From contig CANMTR010000007.1 in NCBI GenBank assembly GCA_947500825.1, forward strand, positions 1-64,000: a stretch of 64,000 bases of DNA. Reading direction: 5' to 3'. The notes under the pieces were generated by a model. It saw only the letters and a list, made by a program, of their open reading frames with translations, searched no databases and had not been told where the DNA came from. The stretch is from an uncultured Paracoccaceae bacterium. Lineage in GTDB: Bacteria; Pseudomonadota; Alphaproteobacteria; Rhodobacterales; Rhodobacteraceae. The position numbers were made by a program, and so were the translations under genes. Shown one piece after another: positions 7,347-16,797 of the stretch. Each line of letters begins with the position of its first letter. The stretch's first letter is position 1.

Positions 7347-9034
7347 CACAGGTCTCCGTTCTTGAGGCTCTTGACGGCGTGATCGACCGCGCGAGCGGTC
7401 AGCGCCATGTAGGTCAGCGACGGGTTCACGCAGCTCGCCGAGGTCATGCAGGAGCCGTCGGTGACATAGACGTTGGGCGCGTCCCAAACCTGGTTATGGC
7501 CGTTGAGGACGGAGCTCGCGGGGTCGCGACCCATGCGGGCGGTGCCCATCTCGTGGATGCCCATGCCCGGGGCATAGTCGCTCTGGGTGGGCTTCACGTC
7601 CACGACGCCCGAGGCCTCGAGGATATCGACGGCGTCCTGCTTCATGTCCTCGCGCATCCGCCTCTCGTTCTCGCGCAGGTCGACACTGATCGACAGGACG
7701 GGAAGGCCCCACTTGTCCGTCGTGGAGCGGTCGAGGGCGATGGTGTTGTCGTGATAGGGCAGCATCTCGCCGAACCCCGTCATGCCGATGGTCCAGTCGC
7801 CCGGATGCGACAGCGCCTCCTTCATCTCGGCGCCGATATTGAGTTCGGCCACTTCGCGCCGCCAGCCCTGCCGGCTGGCGGAGCCCTGGTAGCCGAAGCC
7901 GCGGGTATAGGGGCGATCTTCCCCGTCGAGGTTGCGGAAGCGGGGAATGTAGAAGCCCGCGGGCCGCCGCCCGTAATAGTACTTGTCGTCGAAGCCCTCG
8001 ATCCGGCCCTCGGCCCCCACGCGGAAATGGTGGTCCATGACGTTGTGGCCGAGCTCGCCCGAGGAGGAGCCCAGTCCACCGTCCCAGACGTCGGTCGCCG
8101 AGTTCATCAGCAGCCAGGTCGAATTGAACGTGGACGCGTTGAGGAAGATAACGTCGGCGGTGTATTCGTAGGTCTGGTTCGTCTCGGCATCGACGATCTC
8201 GACGCCGGTGGCGCGCCCGGCCTCCTTGTCGTAGAGGACCTCCTTGACGATCGAGAACGGCCGCAAGGTGAGGTTGCCCGTCGCCATCGCCGCCGGCAGG
8301 GTTGCGGACTGGGTGCTGAAATAGGCACCGTAGGGACATCCGAGCCAGCACTTGTTGCGATACTGGCAGGCGACGCGGTTCTGCTCGGGCTTGGCCTCGG
8401 TGATGTTGGCCACCCGTGCGTTGATCAGGTGACGCCTGCCGCCAAAAGACTTCTGCAGGCGCGCGGCCACGTCCTTCTCGACGACGTTGAGCGGGATCGG
8501 AGGCAGGAACTCCCCGTCCGGCAGGACGTCGAGCCCGTCGCGCGAGCCCGATATACCCGCAAAGCGTTCCACGTGATCGTACCACGGCGCGACGTCGGCG
8601 TAGCGGATCGGCCAGTCCACGGCGACCCCCTCGCGTTCGTTGGCGCCGAAATCGGTGTCGGAATGGCGGTAGCTGTGGCGCCCCCACAGGAGCGAGCGGC
8701 CGCCGACGTGATAGCCACGGAACCAGTCGAAGCGCTTCTCCTCGATATAGGGGTTGTCCTGCTCGTCGGCCCACATGCCGTAGGTCTGCTCGTTGAGCGG
8801 ATAGTCCCGCTTGAGGACGGGATAGTCGCGCCTCATCTCGACGGTGGCGGTGCCGCGGTGGGGGTAGTCCCACGCCTCCTTCTCGGCGTTCACGTAATCG
8901 GTCTGGTGCTCGATGTTGCGACCGCGCTCGAGCATGAGGACCTTCAGGCCCTTCTCCGTCAGCTCCTTAGCGGCCCAGCCGCCGCTGATGCCCGATCCGA
9001 CGACGATCGCGTCGTAGTGCATGTTGTCCGCCAT
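7346..9034 (-). CDS. GMC-family FAD oxidoreductase (sugar dehydrogenase large subunit)
   Basis: A 562-residue flavoprotein of the glucose-methanol-choline superfamily. It has the N-terminal dinucleotide fold VVGSGISGGWAAKEL with ERG at the strand end, the GRSLLWGRHSYR region, catalytic His494 in HEMGTARMG and Asn537 in CVNPSL. A C-x5-C-x3-C set (CQYRNKCWLGC, about residue 225) resembles the [3Fe-4S] site of fructose and FAD-glucose dehydrogenases. It lacks its own signal peptide and probably travels with the Tat-tagged small subunit. Together they likely oxidise a sugar hydroxyl in the periplasm, by analogy with glucoside 3-dehydrogenases. The substrate is unknown. The ribosome site AGGAGGAG is strong. 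Confidence 0.87.
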   Translation of the reverse strand: MADNMHYDAIVVGSGISGGWAAKELTEKGLKVLMLERGRNIEHQTDYVNAEKEAWDYPHRGTATVEMRRDYPVLKRDYPLNEQTYGMWADEQDNPYIEEKRFDWFRGYHVGGRSLLWGRHSYRHSDTDFGANEREGVAVDWPIRYADVAPWYDHVERFAGISGSRDGLDVLPDGEFLPPIPLNVVEKDVAARLQKSFGGRRHLINARVANITEAKPEQNRVACQYRNKCWLGCPYGAYFSTQSATLPAAMATGNLTLRPFSIVKEVLYDKEAGRATGVEIVDAETNQTYEYTADVIFLNASTFNSTWLLMNSATDVWDGGLGSSSGELGHNVMDHHFRVGAEGRIEGFDDKYYYGRRPAGFYIPRFRNLDGEDRPYTRGFGYQGSASRQGWRREVAELNIGAEMKEALSHPGDWTIGMTGFGEMLPYHDNTIALDRSTTDKWGLPVLSISVDLRENERRMREDMKQDAVDILEASGVVDVKPTQSDYAPGMGIHEMGTARMGRDPASSVLNGHNQVWDAPNVYVTDGSCMTSASCVNPSLTYMALTARAVDHAVKSLKNGDL

Positions 9035-9058
9035 GTGGGTTCTCCTCCTCTGGCTGTC

Positions 9059-9946
<888 letters not shown>

Positions 9947-10054
9947 TCTTTTCCTCCCTCGCGATCTCGGTGCGGGCGGGCCGTCCCCCGGCCCTGCCCC
10001 TTCGTCTTTCTCGGGCCTATGCGCCGCGCCTCCTCCGCACGGCGCCGGCCCCGG

Positions 10055-10897
10055 TCAGCCGTCCGTGCCGGACAGGGGTCCGCGCAGGAATTCCGCGCCC
10101 TCGGCCACGACGGCGGCCGGGTCGGCGGGCTGGTCGTGCTCCACGATGTACCATTCGACGCCCACCTCGTCGGCGGCCTCCAGGATCGCGTCCCAGTCGA
10201 GCGTCCCGGCGCCCACGGCGGCGAAGCCCATCTGGTCCTCGTTCTCGCCCTCCGGCGCATTGTCCTTGGCGTGGACGGCGAAGACACGGTCGCCGATGGT
10301 GCGAAGGAACTCGGCCGGGTCATGCCCGCCGCGGTCCACCCAGGCCAGGTCGATCTCGGCCAGCACATCGGGACCCGCGGCCTCGAACAGGATCTCGAGC
10401 GCGGTGCGCCCGTCATATTCGACCATCTCGAAGTCGTGGTTGTGATAGGCTAGGCGCAGGTCCTCGGCAGCCAGGTCCTCGGCATAGCCCGACAGCTCCT
10501 CGCCCAGCTCGCGCCAGCCGTCCGCGTCATCGGGGCGCATCTCCTCGGGCAGGTAGGGAACGGTGATCGTGTCGTTGCCCACCGCCTCGGCGAAGGCGAC
10601 GACGCCCTCCATGTCGCTCCTGAGCCGCTCCAGCGGAACGTGTTCCGAGATCACCTCAATGCCGTACTCGTCGAGAAGGGCGCGGGTCTCCTCCGGGTCG
10701 GCCTCGTCCATGCCGAAGGTCTCGACGGCGTCCCCGCCGGCGTCGGAGACGGCCTGCATTTGCGCCTCGAACCCGCCCAAGTCGCGCAGGGAATAGGTCT
10801 GGATAGCGATGGGCGCATCGCTTTCCTGCGCGGTGGCCGGCAGGGCCGCGGCGCCCGCCAGGAGCGCGGCGGCAACGTGTGTCAGTCTCAGGTTCAT
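10055..10897 (-). CDS. sugar phosphate isomerase/epimerase-like TIM barrel, exported
   Basis: A 280-residue AP-endonuclease-2-type barrel with a Sec signal peptide (ALPATA-Q, about residue 24). Family features include IAIQTYSLRD, ISEHVPLE, LAYHNHDFEM, LAEIDLAWVDRGG, FAVHAKDN and a C-terminal WYIVEHDQP, which place the expected His, Glu and Asp ligands at the barrel mouth. The start chosen follows GGGAGG by seven bases. A longer in-frame ATG 18 bases upstream lacks such a site. It is the first gene of the downstream half of the sugar locus, and a near-perfect LacI-type operator sits 25 bases upstream. The product may dehydrate or isomerise 3-keto sugars; this is inferred. Confidence 0.8.
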   Translation of the reverse strand: MNLRLTHVAAALLAGAAALPATAQESDAPIAIQTYSLRDLGGFEAQMQAVSDAGGDAVETFGMDEADPEETRALLDEYGIEVISEHVPLERLRSDMEGVVAFAEAVGNDTITVPYLPEEMRPDDADGWRELGEELSGYAEDLAAEDLRLAYHNHDFEMVEYDGRTALEILFEAAGPDVLAEIDLAWVDRGGHDPAEFLRTIGDRVFAVHAKDNAPEGENEDQMGFAAVGAGTLDWDAILEAADEVGVEWYIVEHDQPADPAAVVAEGAEFLRGPLSGTDG

Positions 10898-10921
10898 GGG
10901 TTTTCCTCCCCTCATGCGTGT

Positions 10922-10935
10922 CGTAAACGATTACA
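10922..10935. promoter_or_regulatory. LacI-family operator, second site
   Basis: On the minus strand this reads TGTAATCGTTTACG, matching the LacI-family pattern TGnAAnCGnTTnCA at all but the last fixed position. It lies between the importer genes and the exported-enzyme genes, just upstream of the first exported TIM barrel, and closely resembles the site at 16701. It probably gives the downstream half of the locus its own repressor-controlled promoter. Confidence 0.65.
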
Positions 10936-11000
10936 TTTCCGCGCGCGAACCGCCCGGGCTTGCGGGCCGCGGCGGCACATGCCCGCCGCGGCCCCGTTCG

Positions 11001-11933
11001 TCAGTAGGGGCTGTCCTCGAAGTAGAAGGACTCGGCATTCTCGGGCGTGACGAGCTCGGAGGCGATGATGAACCGGCCCGAGACCGGCAGACCCGGATTC
11101 ATGACCCCGAGCGCCGTCATCTCGATGGCGGTGGAGATCATCGAGGGCGGATAGGTCACGTCTACGGGGACCATCTCGTCGCCTTCCATGACGCGCTGGA
11201 TCATCTGCTTCATGCCCGCGCCGCCGACGACGAACATTTCCTCGTTGCGGTCGGCCTGCTCGATGGCGGCGAGAGCCCCCACCGCCTGGTCGTCGTCGGT
11301 GGCCCAGACGGCGTCGATCTCGGGGTAGCGCGACAGGTAGTCCTGCATGACGGTGAAGCTGTCGTCGCGGTTGAAGTTACCGTGCTCCATGGCCATCACC
11401 TCGATGCCCGAGCCCTCGATCGCTGCCTCGAACGCCTCGATGCGCTCGTTGTCGATGGTGGAGGGAAGCCCGCGGATCACCACGATCTGGGCGCCGTCGT
11501 CGAGGTTCTCGACGAAGTACTCTCCCGCCGTGCGGCCGAAGCTCTCGTTGTCGCCCGCGACGTAGAGATCCTCGATCCCCTCCTGCGACAGGCCGCGGTC
11601 GACCACCGTCACCCAGGTGCCGCCCTCGGCGATGCGCGCGACCGGGCCGGTCAGGGGCTCGCTCTCGAAGGGCAGGACCACGAGCGCATCGATGTCGCGG
11701 GTGGCCATCATGTCCTCGAGGTCCGAGATCTGGGTGCCCGGATCGGGGGTGGTGGTCAGCACGAAGTCCAGGTCCTCGAACTGCTCCGACAGGCGGTCCA
11801 CCGTCTCCTCGGCGTGGAAGTTCAGCGCCCCCGCCCAGCCGTGGGTCGCGGCGGGGATCGAGATACCGATGGTCTGGGCCGTTGCCGGCAGCGCCAGCCC
11901 CGCCAGCGCGGTCGTCAGTACAAGGTGTTTCAT
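11001..11933 (-). CDS. sugar ABC transporter substrate-binding protein
   Basis: A 310-residue periplasmic binding protein of the ribose/galactose type. A signal peptide (LALPATA-Q) leads into IGISIPAATHGWAGAL, followed by DIDALVVLPFES, VTVVDRG, IVVIRGLPSTIDNERIEAF and VWATDDDQAVGALAAIEQ, the usual two-lobe ligand-binding pattern. It captures the sugar for the adjacent permease and ATPase. It is the last gene of the minus-strand importer group, and GGGAGGAGC precedes its start. Family members bind monosaccharides or sugar alcohols. The ligand here cannot be read from the sequence. Confidence 0.9.
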   Translation of the reverse strand: MKHLVLTTALAGLALPATAQTIGISIPAATHGWAGALNFHAEETVDRLSEQFEDLDFVLTTTPDPGTQISDLEDMMATRDIDALVVLPFESEPLTGPVARIAEGGTWVTVVDRGLSQEGIEDLYVAGDNESFGRTAGEYFVENLDDGAQIVVIRGLPSTIDNERIEAFEAAIEGSGIEVMAMEHGNFNRDDSFTVMQDYLSRYPEIDAVWATDDDQAVGALAAIEQADRNEEMFVVGGAGMKQMIQRVMEGDEMVPVDVTYPPSMISTAIEMTALGVMNPGLPVSGRFIIASELVTPENAESFYFEDSPY

Positions 11934-11958
11934 GTCGCTCCTCCCTTTATGCTTTCGG

Positions 11959-12957
11959 TCAACCTGCGGTACCCTTGCGTTGCAGGACAACCGCCAGAAT
12001 GATGATGACGCCCTGGATAGCGCCGTTGAGATACGGGCTGACCATGTCGGTCAGGTTCAGGATATTGCCGATCAGGCTCAGGATCAGCACGCCCACGACC
12101 GTCCCCCAGACCCGACCGAAGCCGCCCTTGAGGACCGTTCCGCCGATGATCACCGCGGCGATCGCCTCCAGCTCCCACAGCAGGCCCGTGGCGGCCGAGG
12201 CCGATCCCAGTCGCGGCACGTACATCACCACGGCCACCCCGACGAGCAGGCCCAGGAGCACGTAGGTCAAAGTCTTGACCCGGTTCACCGCCACGGTGGA
12301 ATAGCGCGCCACCGTCTCGTTCGACCCGATGGCGGCGCAATGACGCCCGAAGGCGGTGTGGCGCATGACAACCTCGCCCGCGATCGCCACGAGCGCGAAC
12401 ACGATGATTGGCCAGGACACGCCCGCCACACCACCGTAATAGACGGGGCGATAGATCTCCCGCAGGGCGAAATCGAGGCTGAGCGTGCCGCCGTCGGCCA
12501 GCCATGTCACCAGGCTGCGGTAGATCCCCATCGTGCCCAGCGTGACGATGAAGGCCTCGATCCCGGCCCGCGTCACGAGGAGGCCGTTGATCGCCCCCGC
12601 GATCAACCCGGCCGCCAGCGCGATCAGCACGCCCACGCCGATCACGGCGATGCCCGCGCCCATGCTCGGCAGGATCGTGTTCATCGCCAGGATCGTCAGC
12701 CCCGCGATAAAGGCCGCCATGGAGCCCACCGACAGGTCGAGGCCTCCGGCGGCGATGACGAAGGTCATGCCCACGGCGATGATGCCGATGAAGGCCGACC
12801 GCGCCAGCACGTTGGTGAGGTTGGCCACGCTCAGGAAGTTCGGGTTGAGCGCGATGCCGATCAGCACGAGCGCGACGAGCGCCAGGATCGGCCCCAGCAC
12901 GTGCAGGTCGGGCATCCAGGCGCGCGAGCGCGCAGGTGTGGTCGTCGTGGTGCTCAT
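11959..12957 (-). CDS. sugar ABC transporter permease (RbsC type)
   Basis: A 332-residue inner-membrane permease with eight to ten hydrophobic helices and the branched-chain/ribose permease signatures IIAVGMTFVIAAGGLDLSVGS near residue 65 and GLLWELEAIAAVIIGGTVLKG near 260. It forms the channel of the ribose-type importer. Its start overlaps the stop of the ATPase gene (ATGA), and the binding protein follows 25 bases later, so the three are one transcript. Confidence 0.93.
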   Translation of the reverse strand: MSTTTTTPARSRAWMPDLHVLGPILALVALVLIGIALNPNFLSVANLTNVLARSAFIGIIAVGMTFVIAAGGLDLSVGSMAAFIAGLTILAMNTILPSMGAGIAVIGVGVLIALAAGLIAGAINGLLVTRAGIEAFIVTLGTMGIYRSLVTWLADGGTLSLDFALREIYRPVYYGGVAGVSWPIIVFALVAIAGEVVMRHTAFGRHCAAIGSNETVARYSTVAVNRVKTLTYVLLGLLVGVAVVMYVPRLGSASAATGLLWELEAIAAVIIGGTVLKGGFGRVWGTVVGVLILSLIGNILNLTDMVSPYLNGAIQGVIIILAVVLQRKGTAG

Positions 12958-14450
12958 GCAGCCTTCTCCCTGTCGCCGCCCAGCCCCGTGGCAAGGCGGA
13001 TGATGCGATCCTCGGTCACGTCCTGACCGGCGAGCTCGCCCGCGATGCGGCCCGCGTGCATGACGTAGACGCGGCTGGCGAGGCCGATCAGCTCGGGCAT
13101 CTCGGACGAGATAACGATGACCGAGCGCCCCTCCCCGGCCAGCCGATGGATCAGGTCGTAGATCTGGCTCTTGGTGCCGATGTCGATGCCGCGCGTGGGC
13201 TCGTCGATCACCACCACGTCGGGATCCGCGAGCATGGTCTTCGCCAGCAGCAACTTCTGCTGGTTGCCGCCCGACAGGTTGCCCACCTTCATGTCGCGCC
13301 GCGGTGCGCGGATGTCGTAGTCGCGGATTGCCTCCGTCAGCGCGGCCTCCTCGGCCTTGCGGTCGATCAGGGGACGCGCGAAGCGGTGCAGGACCGACAG
13401 GGTCAGGTTCTCGCGCAGCGACTTCTCCATCAGGAGGCCCGCGCCCTTGCGGTCCTCCGTGAGGTAGACGAGGCCGCGACGGCGCGCCTCGGCCGCGTCC
13501 GCGGGCAGCGCCTCACCGTTCAGACGCACCTCGCCGGTGCGCGGCCGCAGGCCCACGATCCCTTCCACCAGCTCGGTGCGGCCGGCTCCCACCAGGCCGC
13601 CGATCCCCAGGATCTCGCCCCGGCGCAGGGTGAGCGAGGCGTCCTCGACCCGCCCCGGAACGGTTATGCCACGGGCCTCCAGGACGATCTCGTCGCCGCC
13701 CGCCCGCTTGGACGGAAAAAGGTCGGACATCTCGCGGCCGACCATCGCCGTGGCCATCGTGTCCTCGGTGAACTCGCCCGCCTCGCCGTGGGAGACCACG
13801 GCGCCGTCGCGCAGGACGGTGACACGGTCGGCGATACCCTTCACCTCGTCGAGCTTGTGGGAGGTGAACAGGATCGCCGCACCCTCGTCGCGGAGCCTGC
13901 GGATCTGCTTGAACAGGACCTCCGCCTCGGCCCCGGTCAGGACCGCCGTGGGCTCGTCCATGATCAGAACGCGCACGTCGCGCGACAGGGCCTTGGCGAT
14001 CTCCACCATCTGCTTCTGGGGCACGGAGATGCGCGACACCCGCGCCGTCGGCGCGACACCGGCCTCCAGCGTGTCCATCAGCTCGGATGTCCGCGCCTGC
14101 ATGGCGCGGTGGTCCAGCAGCCAGCCGCGGCGCAGCTCGCGCCCGAGGAAGACGTTCTGCTCCACGCTCAGATACTCGGCCAGGTTGAACTCCTGGTGGA
14201 TCATCACGACGCCCGCGGTCTCCGCCGCGTCGGACGAGGCAAAGCGCACCGCCTTGCCGTCCAACCGCACCTCACCGCCCGTCGCCGGGATGTAGCCGCC
14301 GAGGATCTTCATCATCGTCGACTTGCCGGCACCGTTCTCGCCGATCAGGGCGTGGACCTCGCCCGGGTGGAGGGCGAAATCCACGCCATGGAGCACCTCG
14401 ATCGGCCCGAAGGCCTTGGAGACGCCGTGGAGGGCCAGGGCAGCCGTCAC
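12954..14450 (-). CDS. sugar ABC transporter ATP-binding protein (RbsA type)
   Basis: A 498-residue ATPase with two fused nucleotide-binding domains, as in RbsA/MglA. The first has Walker A GENGAGKST, signature VPQKQMVEIAKAL and Walker B VLIMDEPTAVL. The second has the degenerate P-loop GLVGAGRTEL, signature LSGGNQQK and VVVIDEPTRGID, the usual asymmetry of this family. The start is a GTG that overlaps the stop of the preceding oxidoreductase gene (GTGA). Open frame continues far upstream, but that translation is antisense noise over the neighbour. It powers uptake of the locus substrate. Confidence 0.92.
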   Translation of the reverse strand: MTAALALHGVSKAFGPIEVLHGVDFALHPGEVHALIGENGAGKSTMMKILGGYIPATGGEVRLDGKAVRFASSDAAETAGVVMIHQEFNLAEYLSVEQNVFLGRELRRGWLLDHRAMQARTSELMDTLEAGVAPTARVSRISVPQKQMVEIAKALSRDVRVLIMDEPTAVLTGAEAEVLFKQIRRLRDEGAAILFTSHKLDEVKGIADRVTVLRDGAVVSHGEAGEFTEDTMATAMVGREMSDLFPSKRAGGDEIVLEARGITVPGRVEDASLTLRRGEILGIGGLVGAGRTELVEGIVGLRPRTGEVRLNGEALPADAAEARRRGLVYLTEDRKGAGLLMEKSLRENLTLSVLHRFARPLIDRKAEEAALTEAIRDYDIRAPRRDMKVGNLSGGNQQKLLLAKTMLADPDVVVIDEPTRGIDIGTKSQIYDLIHRLAGEGRSVIVISSEMPELIGLASRVYVMHAGRIAGELAGQDVTEDRIIRLATGLGGDREKAA

Positions 14451-15598
14451 GCCTCGACCTCCACCCAGGCGGCATCCTCCTTCGACGAGGCCACGCAGGC
14501 GGCGACGAAGGCGACGCCTTCCACCCCGTCCTCGATGGTTGGAAGGTCCACGCCCTCCGGCGCATCCTCTCCCGCCTGGCGGGCGCGGATCAGACGCGCG
14601 GCATCGGCGTAGATGTTGGCGAACCCCTCGAGATATCCCTCCGGGTGGCCGGGCGGTATGCGGGTGCCCGCCCCGCTGGTGCCGGGGCCCCCGCGCGTCA
14701 GGCGGCGCGGCGCCTCGCCATGGGGGGTGTACCACAGCACGTTGGGATCTTCCTGGAGCCACGAGATCCCGCCCCGCTCGCCGAAGACGCGCAGGCGCAG
14801 CCCGTTCTCGTGGCCGGGCGCGACCTGGCTGCACCAAAGCATGCCCTTCGCCCCGTCCTCGAAGCGCAGCATCACGTGGGCGTTGTCGTCGAGCACCCGC
14901 CCCGGAACGAAGGCCGATAGGTCTGCGGCGAGCCACTGCGTGCGCAGCCCGGTGACGAAGCGCGCCAGGTGGTAGGCGTGCGTCCCGATATCGCCCGTGG
15001 CCCCGCCGAGGCCCGCGCGCTCGGGGTCGGCGCGCCATTCGGCCTGCTTGACGCCCTGGTCCTCGACCTTGTCGGTCATCCAGTCCTGGGGGTATTCCAC
15101 CTGCACCACGCGGATCGCGCCGAGGTCGCCCCGCGCGACCATGGCCTTCGCCTCGCGCACGAGCGGGTAGCCCGAGTAGTTGTGCGTCAGCACGAAGGCC
15201 GCGTCGGAGGACCGCGCCACCTCGCGCAACTCCTTCGCCTCCGACAGGGAGGCGGCGAGCGGCTTGTCGCAGATCACGTGGATGCCGCGCTTGAGGAAGG
15301 CCTTGGCCACCGGAACGTGCAGGTGGTTGGGGGTGCAGATCGCCACCGCCTCGATCCCGTCGTCGCGCTCCGCCTCGGCCTCGGCCATGCGCGCCCAGTC
15401 GGCATAGGTCCGCTCCTCGGGGATGCCGAGTCCGGCCGCGCTTTCCTCGGCCCGCTCCGGACTGGAGGCGAGTGCACCCGCGACCAGGGTGAACTGGCCG
15501 TCGATCCGGCTCGCGATGCGGTGCACGTCGCCGATGAAGGCGCCGATGCCGCCACCGACCTGGCCCAGGCGGATGGGTGCGTGCCTCTCCATGCTCAT
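14447..15598 (-). CDS. Gfo/Idh/MocA family oxidoreductase
   Basis: A 383-residue NAD(P)-dependent dehydrogenase. The Rossmann motif GQVGGGIGAFIGDVHRIA starts near residue 12, then AICTPNHLH, the EKP-type catalytic lysine segment appearing as CDKPLA, and the C-terminal barrel with GDIGTHAYHLARF, where Asp and His are the expected catalytic residues. Members oxidise a sugar ring hydroxyl, often at C3, or reduce the keto form. The ATG overlaps the stop of the upstream isomerase (ATGA). In this importer operon it likely handles the imported sugar or keto-sugar in the cytoplasm. A second in-frame ATG six bases downstream is also possible. Confidence 0.88.
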   Translation of the reverse strand: MSMERHAPIRLGQVGGGIGAFIGDVHRIASRIDGQFTLVAGALASSPERAEESAAGLGIPEERTYADWARMAEAEAERDDGIEAVAICTPNHLHVPVAKAFLKRGIHVICDKPLAASLSEAKELREVARSSDAAFVLTHNYSGYPLVREAKAMVARGDLGAIRVVQVEYPQDWMTDKVEDQGVKQAEWRADPERAGLGGATGDIGTHAYHLARFVTGLRTQWLAADLSAFVPGRVLDDNAHVMLRFEDGAKGMLWCSQVAPGHENGLRLRVFGERGGISWLQEDPNVLWYTPHGEAPRRLTRGGPGTSGAGTRIPPGHPEGYLEGFANIYADAARLIRARQAGEDAPEGVDLPTIEDGVEGVAFVAACVASSKEDAAWVEVEA

Positions 15599-16653
15599 CG
15601 GTCCAGCCCCAGCAGTTTCGCGTTGATCTTGTCGTCCGGGCCCCCGCCCGCGAAATCGTCGAAGGCACGGTCCGTCACGCGGATGATGTGATCACGGGTG
15701 AAAGCCGCTCCCTCGCGTGCGCCGTCCTCGGGGTGCTTGAGGGCGCATTCCCACTCCACCACGGCCCAGCCGCCGAAGCCCGCGGCCGTGAGCTTGGAGA
15801 ACACGGCGCCGAAATCCACCTGCCCGTCTCCGGGCGAGCGGAACCGGCCCGCCCGGTCCACCCAGGGCTGGAAACCGCCATAGACGCCCTGCCGGCCATT
15901 GGGGCGGAACTCGGCGTCCTTGACGTGGAACATGCCGATCCGCTCGGCATAGATGTCAATGAAGGCGAGGTAATCGAGCTGCTGGAGGACGAAGTGCGAC
16001 GGATCGTAGAGGATCCGGCACCGCGGATGGTTTTCCACCCGCTCGAGCAGCATCTCGAAGGTGACGCCGTCGTGCAGATCCTCGCCGGGGTGCAACTCGA
16101 AGCAGATATCGACGCCGCGCGCATCGGCGTGGTCGAGGATCGGCCGCCAGCGCCGTGCCAGCTCGTCGAAGGCCGCCTCGATCATGCCATCGGGCCGCTG
16201 GGGCCAGGGATAGACGAAGGGCCAGGCCAGGGCGCCGGAAAACGCCGCGACCTGCTTCAGGCCCATGTTCGCCGAGGCGTCGATGGTCTTCTTCATCTCC
16301 CCCACGGCCCAGTCCGTCCGGGCCTTCGGATTTCCCCGGACGGCCTCGGGGGCGACACCGTCGAAGGCGGCGTCGTAAGCCGGGTGGACGGCGACGAGCT
16401 GCCCCAGCATGTGGCCCGCAAGCTCGGTGATCTCCACCCCGGCCTCGGCCGCACGTCCCTTCACCTCGTCGCAGTAGTCGACCGAGTCCGCCGCCCGGTC
16501 CAGGTCGAAGAGCGGTGGGCCGAATGTCGGCACCTGTATGCCCGCGTACCCGACCTCGGACGCCCAGCGCGCCAGCCCGTCGAACGTGTCGAACGGCGCC
16601 GTGTCGCCCACGAATTGCGCCAGGAACAGGCCCGGGCCCTTGATGGTCTGCAT
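15595..16653 (-). CDS. sugar phosphate isomerase/epimerase family protein, cytosolic
   Basis: A 352-residue AP-endonuclease-2-type TIM barrel without signal peptide. Visible family residues include TELAGHMLGQL, the FELHPGEDLHDG strand end, ILYDPSHFVLQQLDY, FHVKDAEF and VVEWECALKHPEDG, which supply the Glu, His and Asp cluster of the metal site. It is the first gene of the importer operon, so it is directly controlled by the divergent LacI promoter region. It probably isomerises or epimerises the imported (keto) sugar. Similar barrels appear in myo-inositol, levoglucosan and 3-keto-glycoside pathways, which cannot be separated here. Confidence 0.87.
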   Translation of the reverse strand: MQTIKGPGLFLAQFVGDTAPFDTFDGLARWASEVGYAGIQVPTFGPPLFDLDRAADSVDYCDEVKGRAAEAGVEITELAGHMLGQLVAVHPAYDAAFDGVAPEAVRGNPKARTDWAVGEMKKTIDASANMGLKQVAAFSGALAWPFVYPWPQRPDGMIEAAFDELARRWRPILDHADARGVDICFELHPGEDLHDGVTFEMLLERVENHPRCRILYDPSHFVLQQLDYLAFIDIYAERIGMFHVKDAEFRPNGRQGVYGGFQPWVDRAGRFRSPGDGQVDFGAVFSKLTAAGFGGWAVVEWECALKHPEDGAREGAAFTRDHIIRVTDRAFDDFAGGGPDDKINAKLLGLDR

Positions 16654-16700
16654 GTCTCCTCCCGTCCGCTTTCAGGCTCGACCCCTCCCTGGGTCGACCA

Positions 16701-16714
16701 TGTAATCGGTTGCA
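16701..16714. promoter_or_regulatory. LacI-family operator, first site
   Basis: TGTAATCGGTTGCA fits the family pattern TGnAAnCGnTTnCA at every fixed position, with the typical central CG. It lies between the isomerase start (47 bases away) and the lacI-type gene start (83 bases away), so one bound repressor could control both directions. Confidence 0.75.
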
Positions 16715-16797
16715 GACATCGTAAGCGCAGGGTCTAATGCTTTACAAGAAAAAATCACCGGGCTCGCGAGAACCCGTTCGCAAGGGAGGGTCGGACG

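Noticed and set aside
14451-15668. Upstream extension of the ABC ATPase frame
   Set aside because: It covers the oxidoreductase gene in another frame. The GTG overlapping that gene's stop gives a normal RbsA N-terminus.
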